Source of the DNA: Cryobacterium inferilacus
Lineage (GTDB): Bacteria; Actinomycetota; Actinomycetes; Actinomycetales; Microbacteriaceae
Direction: 5' to 3'
Length of the DNA: 64,000 bases
Assembly: GCF_019599185.1 (NCBI RefSeq)
Contig: NZ_JAIEUL010000002.1
Span: 124,001-188,000 of the forward strand
A program made the translations under genes and the position numbers. The notes under the pieces were generated by a model. That model searched no databases. It was given only the letters and a program-made list of their open reading frames with translations, and had not been told where the DNA came from. Shown one piece after another: positions 57,546-64,000 of this stretch (positions are counted from its first letter, which is position 1; every line of letters starts with the position of its first letter).

Positions 57546-58009
57546 GCATCGAAATCAACAACGAGTCGGCCATCCCGGTCGATGAAGCCGCCATCCTGCG
57601 GCTGGCCGCCTTCGCCCTCGACGCCATGCACGTACACGCCGACGCCGAACTGGCCATCGTGCTCGTGGACGAGGGCGCCATGGAACAGCTGCACGTGCAG
57701 TGGATGGACGAACCGGGCCCCACCGACGTGCTGAGCTTCCCGATGGACGAGCTGCGCCCTGGCACCGAAGACGCCCAAACCCCGCCGGGCCTGCTCGGTG
57801 ACATCGTGCTGTGCCCGCAGGTGGCGCAGGGCCAGGCCGAGACCGCCGGCCACAGCACCCTCGACGAATTGCTGCTGCTCACCACCCACGGGGTGCTGCA
57901 CCTGCTCGGCTTCGACCACGCCGAGCCGGAAGAAGAGAAGGAGATGTTCGGCATCCAGCGCGACATCCTGATCGGCTTCGCCATGCAGGAACGACGCCGC
58001 ACCACATGA
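57542..58009 (+). CDS. ybeY: Endoribonuclease YbeY
   Basis: Single-strand endoribonuclease for 16S rRNA 3' maturation and ribosome quality control. 155 residues, TTG start that overlaps the phoH stop. The zinc motif is [11 protein letters not shown] ([25 protein letters not shown]), with the earlier [11 protein letters not shown]. All three His ligands are intact. Downstream overlap with corC (ATGA). Confidence 0.95.
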   Translation: MSIEINNESAIPVDEAAILRLAAFALDAMHVHADAELAIVLVDEGAMEQLHVQWMDEPGPTDVLSFPMDELRPGTEDAQTPPGLLGDIVLCPQVAQGQAETAGHSTLDELLLLTTHGVLHLLGFDHAEPEEEKEMFGIQRDILIGFAMQERRRTT

Positions 58010-59334
58010 TCGTCGGGTGGTTCCTCGCGGCCGCCATCCTGCTCGTCGCGTTCGGCGGGCTCATGGCCGCCGTCGATTCCGCGATCATGGCCCAGTCCAG
58101 GGCCGACATCGCCGAGCTCGCCGTCACGGCACGGGCCAAACGATCCCTTCGCGCGATCGCCGCGGACACCGGCGCGCACCTCAACGCGATCAACTTTGTG
58201 CGGATCATCGCGGAGACCACCGCGGCGGTCCTGGTGACCCTCGTGTTCGCCACGACGATCGAGCAGATCTGGCTCGCCCTGCTGCTGTCGGCGTTGCTGA
58301 TGACCGCGGTGTCGTTCGTGCTCGTCGGAGCGAGTCCGCGCAGTGTCGGGCGCGCGCATCCGAAGACCCTGGTGGCCGTCACCGCCCTGCTCGTGCACTT
58401 GCTCCGGGTGCTGCTCGGTCCGGTCGCGAACGCCCTCGTCGCCCTGGGTAACCGTGTCACTCCCGGCCGCACCCGGCTGGCGACGTTCACCTCTGAGGAC
58501 CAGCTGCTCAGCATGGTCGACGAGGCCACGGAGCTCGACGTGATCGAGGAAGACGATCGCGAACTGATCCACTCGATCTTCGAGTTCAGCGAGACCGTGG
58601 TGCGCGAGCTGATGATCCCGCGCACGGACATGGTCACCATCGACGCCGACGCCACCGTGGGTGCTGCGATGGGCCTGTTCCTCAGCAAGGGTTTCTCCCG
58701 GGTGCCCGTCGTCGACGGTGAAGTCGACGACGTCACCGGCATCCTCTATCTGCGCGATGTGGCCAGGCTGGTCTACGAGCGTCCACGCAACCTCGAGACC
58801 CTGCGGGTGCGGGAACTGGCCAAGGCGGCCCAGTTCGTGCCGGAATCGAAGAAGGCCGACGCGCTGCTGCGGCAGATGCAGCTGGAGTCGAACCACCTGG
58901 CGATGGTCGTGGACGAGTACGGCGGCATCGCCGGGTTGGTCACCCTCGAGGACCTCATTGAGGAGCTCGTCGGCGACATCTCCGATGAATACGACCGGGA
59001 CGTCGTGGAGATCGAAGACCTCGGGTCGGGTCGATTCCGGGTGAGCGCCCGCCTGCCGGTGGATGAACTCGGCGAACTCTTCAACCTCGACCTCGATGAC
59101 GACGACGTCGACTCCGTCGGCGGGCTGCTCGCCAAGGCGTTGGGCAGGTTGCCCGTCGCCGGCAGCGAAGCCAGAACCAGCGGGCTGATCCTCACCGCAG
59201 AACGCACCGAGGGTCGCCGCAAACGAATCAGCACAGTGCTGGTCGAACCAGACAAGGCGTTGAGAGACGCACAGTCCGCATTCCTGGGAATGCCGGACAT
59301 CGAAGGAGCACACGGCCATGACCAAAGAACCTGA
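58006..59334 (+). CDS. corC: CNNM/CorC-family hemolysin-like transporter-associated protein
   Basis: Membrane protein related to Mg2+/Co2+ efflux factors. 442 residues from ATG 58006 that overlaps the ybeY stop. The N-terminal DUF21 domain has about four hydrophobic segments ([84 protein letters not shown]). Then a CBS pair ([75 protein letters not shown]) and a C-terminal CorC_HlyC domain. Actual transport role in this organism unproven. Overlaps era by 17 bases. Confidence 0.92.
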   Translation: MIVGWFLAAAILLVAFGGLMAAVDSAIMAQSRADIAELAVTARAKRSLRAIAADTGAHLNAINFVRIIAETTAAVLVTLVFATTIEQIWLALLLSALLMTAVSFVLVGASPRSVGRAHPKTLVAVTALLVHLLRVLLGPVANALVALGNRVTPGRTRLATFTSEDQLLSMVDEATELDVIEEDDRELIHSIFEFSETVVRELMIPRTDMVTIDADATVGAAMGLFLSKGFSRVPVVDGEVDDVTGILYLRDVARLVYERPRNLETLRVRELAKAAQFVPESKKADALLRQMQLESNHLAMVVDEYGGIAGLVTLEDLIEELVGDISDEYDRDVVEIEDLGSGRFRVSARLPVDELGELFNLDLDDDDVDSVGGLLAKALGRLPVAGSEARTSGLILTAERTEGRRKRISTVLVEPDKALRDAQSAFLGMPDIEGAHGHDQRT

Positions 59335-60220
59335 TTTCCGGGCGGGGTTCGTTTCCTTCGTCGGACGCCCCAACGTGGGCAAGTCCACCCTCACCAATGC
59401 CCTGGTGGGGGAGAAGGTCGCGATCACGTCGTCGAAGCCGCAGACCACCCGCCGTGCCATCCGCGGCATCGTGCACCAGAAGAACGGCCAGCTGATCCTG
59501 GTCGACACCCCCGGCATCCACCGCCCCCGCACCCTGCTCGGCGAGCGGTTGAACAGCCTGGTGCAGTCCACCCTGAGCGGCGTCGACGTGGTCGGCCTGT
59601 GCATCCCGGCCAACGAACCGATCGGGCCTGGCGACAAGTTCATCAATGAGCAGCTCGACAACTTCCCCCGCGCCAAGAAGGTGGCCATCGTCACCAAGAT
59701 CGACATGTCGAGCAAGACCAGTGTCGCCAACCAGCTCCTGGCGGTGTCGCAGCTGCGCGACTGGGAGGCGATCGTGCCGATCTCGGCGACCAGCCGGATC
59801 CAGCTCGATGTGCTCAGCACCGAGCTGCTGCGCCTGCTGCCGCTGAGTGACGCGCCGCTGTATCCGGCGGATGCCGTCACCGACGAAAGCCTGGAATCAC
59901 GGATCTCCGAGTACATCCGCGAGGCGGCGCTCGAGGGCGTCACCCACGAGCTGCCGCACTCCATCGCCGTGACCATCGACGACATCATCGATCGTGACGA
60001 CCAGGACCTCGTGGAGATCTACGCGAACCTGTTCGTGGAGCGGGACAGTCAGAAGGGCATCATCATCGGCCATTCCGGTAGCCGGCTCAAGGACGTCGGC
60101 ATGCGTGCCCGCAAGCAGATCGAGCCGCTCATCGGCAAGCGCGTCTTCCTCTCGCTGCGGGTCAAGGTCGCCAAGGAATGGCAGCGCGACCCGAAGCAGC
60201 TCGGCCGCCTGGGCTTCTGA
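59318..60220 (+). CDS. era: Ribosome-assembly GTPase Era
   Basis: Essential GTPase that binds the 3' end of 16S rRNA and aids 30S assembly. 300 residues, starting 17 bases within the corC end. G1 GRPNVGKSTLTNAL (about 12-25), G3 DTPGI, G4 TKID, and the C-terminal KH domain with VERDSQKGIIIGHSGSRLKDVGMRARKQIEPLIGKRVFLSLRVKVAKEWQRD. The sequence ends LGRLGF, as in many actinobacteria. Followed by a large inverted repeat. Confidence 0.96.
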   Translation: MTKEPDFRAGFVSFVGRPNVGKSTLTNALVGEKVAITSSKPQTTRRAIRGIVHQKNGQLILVDTPGIHRPRTLLGERLNSLVQSTLSGVDVVGLCIPANEPIGPGDKFINEQLDNFPRAKKVAIVTKIDMSSKTSVANQLLAVSQLRDWEAIVPISATSRIQLDVLSTELLRLLPLSDAPLYPADAVTDESLESRISEYIREAALEGVTHELPHSIAVTIDDIIDRDDQDLVEIYANLFVERDSQKGIIIGHSGSRLKDVGMRARKQIEPLIGKRVFLSLRVKVAKEWQRDPKQLGRLGF

Positions 60221-60278
60221 TCCGCGAGGAGCGGCGGGTGCGCGCCTGCTCGGCCGGCCTCGTTCCCCGTGCTCTCGG

Positions 60279-60346
60279 CAACTGTTCCCGAAACGGACAA
60301 TTGCGCCCGGTGTGCCGGCACCAATTGTCCGCACGGGGAACAGTTG
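60279..60346. repeat. Large interrupted inverted repeat downstream of era
   Basis: Two 25-base arms, 60279-60303 and 60322-60346, pair at 21 of 25 positions (11 + 10 bp blocks separated by a four-base mismatch bubble), with an 18-base loop containing the small palindrome GTGCCGGCAC. An overlapping alternative pairing exists: GTTCCCCGTGC (60262-60272) with GCACGGGGAAC (60331-60341), 11 bp perfect. It could act as a terminator of the hrcA-era string, as a REP-like element or as a switching RNA structure; the data cannot decide. Confidence 0.75.
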
Positions 60347-60444
60347 TGGGCCGCAAGGGCTGCCAGACTGGTCCGGATCGGGACGCGCCGGGACCCGGCG
60401 TGAACGAACCCGTTCGAGCAGACGAATCCGGTCGAGGAGATCAC

Positions 60445-61329
60445 ATGTCGCAGCCGACACCATCCGCACCCGTCATCGCCGTCGTCGGCGCCGGAGCGGT
60501 CGGCGGCCTCATCGCCGCACTGTTGCACCGCACCGGTGTGGATGTGGTCGCCGTCGCCCGCCCCGACACCGCCCGCACCATCGCAGAGGACGGGCTCACC
60601 ATCCACAGCCGACAGTTCGGTGACGGAGTGTCGAGAATCCGGGTCGCCACTCGGATCCCCGCCGGAGCCCACGTCATTCTCGCCACCAAGGCCGCCGCGC
60701 TTCCGGCCCTGGCTCCAGAGATCGGCTCCGCGCGCCCCGCGGAGATCGTGTCGCTGCTCAACGGCATCGAACACCTGGCCGTGCTCCACGACGCCGCGCC
60801 AGGCTCGGTCGTGGCGGGCGCCTCCGTCGCCGTGGAGTCGACCCGGTTGGCCCCGACGGTCATCGAGCACCGCAGCCCGTTCCTGCGTCTCACCGTGCCG
60901 GCCCACGCCGCAGACACTGCAATCGTCCTGGCCTGGCAGGCCGCCGGCTTCGACGTCACGATCGGCGGGAGCGACAACGACGTGCTCTGGACCAAACTCC
61001 GCTTCCTCGCGCCGATGGCCCTGCTCACCTCGCACTGGCGGCTACCGATCGGCGCCGCGGTTGATCGGGATCCGGCACTCACCCTCGCCCTCCTGACCGA
61101 GGTCGCCCAGATCGCGACGCTGGACGGCGTTCCGACGGATGCGGGCCAGTTGGCCCGTGCCCTCGCCGCACTCCCGCCCGGCATGCGCTCATCCCTGCAG
61201 AACGACCTCGAGGCGGAGCAGGCGAACGAGCTCGACGCCATCGGGGGAGCAGTGGCCCGTCGCGGCCTCGCTGTCGGCGCGGACACCGCGACGGTGGACC
61301 GGCTCGTCGCCGACCTCCGCGCACGGTGA
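60445..61329 (+). CDS. Ketopantoate reductase PanE/ApbA-family protein
   Basis: NADPH-dependent 2-hydroxyacid-type reductase fold. 294 residues from ATG 60445, after CGAGGAGATCAC. The N-terminal Rossmann domain has IAVVGAGAVGGLIAALLHRTGVDVVAVARP (about 11-40), then ILATKAAALPALAPEI. The C-terminal catalytic domain has DVLWTKLRFLAPMALLTSHWRLPIGA (Lys present) and PPGMRSSLQNDLEAEQANELDAIGGAV with the Ser/Glu region. These suit 2-dehydropantoate 2-reductase, but members of this family act on various substrates and no pan genes are nearby, so no gene symbol is assigned. Confidence 0.82.
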   Translation: MSQPTPSAPVIAVVGAGAVGGLIAALLHRTGVDVVAVARPDTARTIAEDGLTIHSRQFGDGVSRIRVATRIPAGAHVILATKAAALPALAPEIGSARPAEIVSLLNGIEHLAVLHDAAPGSVVAGASVAVESTRLAPTVIEHRSPFLRLTVPAHAADTAIVLAWQAAGFDVTIGGSDNDVLWTKLRFLAPMALLTSHWRLPIGAAVDRDPALTLALLTEVAQIATLDGVPTDAGQLARALAALPPGMRSSLQNDLEAEQANELDAIGGAVARRGLAVGADTATVDRLVADLRAR

Positions 61330-61419
61330 CACCTGACCCGACTACATCGCAGGGATGACTTCCGGCCGATGCCGGGATGATCTCCCCGCCGCGGCGGGAA
61401 GCAGGCAGCCGCCGAGCCC

Positions 61420-61425
61420 TACGCT
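61420..61425 (+). promoter_or_regulatory. Leaderless -10 box (TACGCT) for sensor kinase gene
   Basis: TACGCT, six bases, then ATG 61432. It supports ATG 61432 over the GTG three bases earlier. Confidence 0.5.
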
Positions 61426-61431
61426 GGGGTG

Positions 61432-63324
61432 ATGGCTGCTCAGGGCTTCTTCACGCGCACGGCGCCGTACCGGTGGGCCCTCGAGCCTGCCCTCGGCGTG
61501 GCCATCGCCCTCGTCTGGGGCAGTGCGGCCCTGGTCTTCGGCCACCGGTCGTCCCTGCTCATCGTCGGTCTCCTGATGGTCGCCGTCGCCGTCTCCCGTG
61601 CCCTGCCCAGCGTCGCTCTCGTCGTTTCGGTCGTCGCGGCCGTCGGCACTGTCGCGGCGTCCTCCGGGCTCTTCACCAACCCGGTCGCGCTGGCGCTGGT
61701 GTTGGTCAGCGGATGCCTCATCACCTGGGGGGTGTGTCTGTCTGGGAGCTCCGCCGAAAGGTATGTCGCCCTCGCCGGTGCCCTGCTGGTCGGTGCCCTG
61801 CTGACGACGTTGCTGCTGGTCTCGGCGTCGGTCAGCACCGAGACCGGGTTCGGTGGCGTGCCGGGGTTCTTCGTCGAGGTGGCCTTCCGGCTCACCCTGG
61901 GGTTCTTCCTGACGGCCCTGCTCGTGGCCGGTTGGGTGGGTGCCCTGGTGCTCCGCATGCGTGCGGACGCCCGGCTGGCCGCCCAGCACCAGCCCGCTCG
62001 GCTCACCTGGGAGACCTGGCTGATGCTCCCGGCGCCGACGGGCTGGCTCACCGGTCCCAGCCTGTTCGCCGACCGTCCGGGATTCCGGCCGTTGAGCCGG
62101 AGAACCCTGCTCATCGACCTGGGCATCGCCGGCGGCTTCACGCTGTTCGGCTTTCTGAGCGACCCGTACGGCAGCGCCTGGTCACTCATCGTGCTGGCCG
62201 TGTTCACCGCGGCGGTGTCCGTGCGCAGGCTCTGCCCTGCGCTGGCCCTCGCGCTGGCCTGGGTGGGCGCGTTGACGCAGATGCTGGCCGGGCAGCCGGT
62301 GCTGGGCAGCAACTTCGCCGTGCTCGCCGTGCTGTACGCCACAGCGGCGTACGCCGACCGGTTCGTCCGGTGGGCCGGGCTGGTCTCCGTCGGGGTCGGG
62401 GCGCTGTTCGCGGCGGCCTACCTCACCATCTTCCAGGGCGGTTACCGGTCGCTCGAGTTCGCTCTGGCCCAGGACATCGGCGGGCTGATCTGGTCGATGG
62501 TGGCCACGTTCGTCGCCAGCCTCGCCGTCCTCGGTCTCTCCTGGACCCTGGGTCTGCTCATGCGCACCTGGCAAACCGCCAGGGCAGGGCGGGTCGGCGA
62601 GCACCGCGCTATGGAGGAACAGCGCGTGGCGCAGCGCAGCGTCGTCGTGGAACAGGAACGCAACCGCATCGCCCGCGACATGCACGACGTCGTCGCGCAT
62701 TCCCTGGCCGTCGTGATCGCGCAGGCTGACGGTGCCAGGTACGCGCGTGCCCAGGATCCCGACGCCGTCGATGCCGCACTGACCACCATCTCGACCACGG
62801 CACGAGATGCCCTCGGTGACGTCCGTATCCTGCTCACCCGGTTGCGGCAGGACGACGCTGCCGGTCCGCAGCCGGTGCTCGCCGACCTCGACCGCCTGGT
62901 TGCGCAGATGCGCAGCACCGGGCTCGACATCGAGTGGACCACGACGGGCACGCCCACCACTCTCGGCTCCGGCGCCCAGCTGGCCGTCTACCGCATCGTG
63001 CAGGAGGCCCTCACCAACGCCCTCCGGCACGGCGATGCCGGTCGGGCGGTATATTTGAGCCTCGCCTGGACGGACGGATGGGTTGCGGTGACGATAGACA
63101 ACGCCGTGCGCCCCACCCCGGCCGCCGACGGCACAGGGGAACTCGGCCACGGACTGCCCGGCATGCGCGAGCGGGCCCTTCTGGCCGGCGGCTCCCTGAC
63201 CGCTGAGCCCGTCGGTGGCCGGTTCATCGTGACCGCGCGCCTGCCGGCCATCACCACGAGTGCCCTGGTGCGGCCCATCCCCACCGCCCCCAGCCCCGCT
63301 GCAACCATCGGAGAACGACCATGA
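61432..63324 (+). CDS. NarL-type sensor histidine kinase with many membrane helices
   Basis: 630 residues from ATG 61432. Two groups of helices occupy residues 15-175 and 225-385, giving about ten segments with only short loops. The catalytic part has phospho-His418 in RIARDMHDVVAHSLAVVIAQADGARYARA, the N box IVQEALTNALRHGDAGRAVY, and the G box LGHGLPGMRERALLAGGSL. The first ten residues and last thirty are low complexity. The kinase/regulator overlap (ATGA) indicates a cognate pair. Signal unknown; such many-helix kinases are often of the DesK or actinobacterial cell-envelope kind. Confidence 0.88.
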   Translation: MAAQGFFTRTAPYRWALEPALGVAIALVWGSAALVFGHRSSLLIVGLLMVAVAVSRALPSVALVVSVVAAVGTVAASSGLFTNPVALALVLVSGCLITWGVCLSGSSAERYVALAGALLVGALLTTLLLVSASVSTETGFGGVPGFFVEVAFRLTLGFFLTALLVAGWVGALVLRMRADARLAAQHQPARLTWETWLMLPAPTGWLTGPSLFADRPGFRPLSRRTLLIDLGIAGGFTLFGFLSDPYGSAWSLIVLAVFTAAVSVRRLCPALALALAWVGALTQMLAGQPVLGSNFAVLAVLYATAAYADRFVRWAGLVSVGVGALFAAAYLTIFQGGYRSLEFALAQDIGGLIWSMVATFVASLAVLGLSWTLGLLMRTWQTARAGRVGEHRAMEEQRVAQRSVVVEQERNRIARDMHDVVAHSLAVVIAQADGARYARAQDPDAVDAALTTISTTARDALGDVRILLTRLRQDDAAGPQPVLADLDRLVAQMRSTGLDIEWTTTGTPTTLGSGAQLAVYRIVQEALTNALRHGDAGRAVYLSLAWTDGWVAVTIDNAVRPTPAADGTGELGHGLPGMRERALLAGGSLTAEPVGGRFIVTARLPAITTSALVRPIPTAPSPAATIGERP

Positions 63325-64000
63325 CCGACGTCCACGCAGCGGATGCCCCGCGTATCCGGGTCGCCCTCGTTGATGATCAGGCCCTCTTCCGGGCCGGAAT
63401 CCGCATGCTGGTGTCCTCCCAGCTCGACCTGGAATTCGTCGGGGAGGCCGGCAACGGTGCTGCGGGTGTCTCCATGGCCGCGGCCGTGAGTCCCGACGTG
63501 ATCCTGATGGACATCCGGATGCCCGTGATGGACGGCATCGACGCCACCGCGGCCATCATCGCTGCCGCCGCCGCGGCGGGAACGACGCCGCCACGGATCA
63601 TCGTGCTCACCACCTTCGAACTCGACGAATCCGCCAGCCGGGCCATCCGCGGCGGGGCCAGTGGGTTCCTGCTCAAGGACGCCGATCCGGAGTTCCTGCT
63701 CGCCGCGATCCGCACCGTGCACTCCGGCAGCGCCGTCATCGCCGCCTCGGCCACCCGCGAGCTCTTCGCCCATTTCGACGCCCCGGCCCCCGAGCAGGAG
63801 GTGCCGGTGGCGTACACGACCCTGACCAGCAGGGAACGGGACATCTTCGCCCTCGCCGCCCTGGGCCTGAGCAACGCTGAGATCGCCACCGGCGAGTTCC
63901 TGAGTGAGGCCACCGTCAAGACTCATATCAGCCGGATCCTGGCCAAGCTCTCCCTGCGCGACCGGGTGCAGCTGGTGGTCTTCGCCTTCCAGCACCGCCT
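63321..64000 (+). CDS. NarL/FixJ-type response regulator, cut by window end
   Basis: ATG 63321 overlaps the kinase stop (ATGA). The 226 visible residues include a receiver domain with acidic pocket VALVDDQALFRAG (Asp18/19), phospho-acceptor Asp64 in VILMDIRMPVMDG and Lys in GFLLKDADP, then the LuxR helix-turn-helix [45 protein letters not shown]. The sequence continues past base 64000, with QHRL last. An Ala-rich stretch (IIAAAAAAGTTPP) sits between the receiver strands. Regulated genes unknown. Confidence 0.92.
   Translation, partial: MTDVHAADAPRIRVALVDDQALFRAGIRMLVSSQLDLEFVGEAGNGAAGVSMAAAVSPDVILMDIRMPVMDGIDATAAIIAAAAAAGTTPPRIIVLTTFELDESASRAIRGGASGFLLKDADPEFLLAAIRTVHSGSAVIAASATRELFAHFDAPAPEQEVPVAYTTLTSRERDIFALAALGLSNAEIATGEFLSEATVKTHISRILAKLSLRDRVQLVVFAFQHR

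Noticed and set aside
57322-59988. Open frame of 888 codons on the minus strand
   Set aside because: Antisense to phoH, ybeY, corC and era; no ribosome site or domain. High-GC coding DNA often leaves such long antisense frames open.

Overview
The window is a gene-dense, high-GC chromosomal segment from an actinobacterium, most likely order Micrococcales and family Microbacteriaceae. Reasons: the division cluster runs murD-ftsW-murG-murC-ftsQ-ftsZ with no ftsA, followed by yggS-sepF-yggT-divIVA; GTG and TTG starts are common; many genes appear to be transcribed as leaderless mRNAs from TANNNT boxes six bases before the start codon; and there is a 13E12-type DUF222/HNH gene. Genus-level placement is inference. 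No interval longer than about 225 bp lacks a gene. I found no rRNA, tRNA, CRISPR array, insertion sequence or prophage.

Layout. 1-11351: peptidoglycan precursor synthesis and cell division (end of murD, ftsW, murG, murC, ftsQ, ftsZ), the YggS-SepF-YggT-DivIVA septation/polar growth set, then lspA and an RluA-family pseudouridine synthase. 11393-14914: replicative polymerase dnaE. 14955-18689: accessory-looking stretch with a DUF222/HNH protein, a small membrane protein, an acyltransferase and a flavin reductase. 18761-21616: hisD, nrdR, pyrD. 21659-26914: App1-domain protein, TetR regulator, and a four-gene quaternary-amine (betaine-type) ABC importer. 27024-34440: a BlaI/M56-peptidase pair divergent from cydABDC (cytochrome bd oxidase plus its assembly exporter), with two perfect BlaI-type operators between them. 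34412-36769: dedA and pabB, divergent. 36826-43996: leuS, comEA-comEC, holA. 44040-48099: membrane protein, rpsT, hydrolase and a NarL-type two-component system. 48214-51968: lepA, DUF1990, hemW. 52064-52933: two DUF4870 membrane proteins. 53042-60220: CIRCE-controlled hrcA-dnaJ, then rsmE-hinT-phoH-ybeY-corC-era. 60445-64000: a ketopantoate-reductase-like protein and a second NarL-type two-component system cut by the window end.

How the parts work together. The first 10 kb supplies lipid II synthesis and its use at the septum and poles: MurD/MurC/MurG make the precursor, FtsW polymerises, FtsQ/FtsZ/SepF build the divisome, DivIVA marks poles. The 27-34 kb block looks like a self-contained respiratory switch: a protease-linked repressor gene pair facing the high-oxygen-affinity oxidase it probably controls. 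The hrcA-to-era block is the standard actinobacterial heat-shock and ribosome-maturation string (HrcA, DnaJ, RsmE, PhoH, YbeY, CorC, Era), mostly translationally coupled.

The most noteworthy points are the two BlaI-type operators linking a BlaI/M56 pair to cydABDC; the recurrent TANNNT-N6-start leaderless promoter architecture, including a predicted leaderless 10-codon ORF ahead of divIVA; a perfect 54-bp palindrome between hemW and the DUF4870 gene; and a large interrupted inverted repeat with a competing pairing after era. All calls come from reading the sequence; no database search was run.
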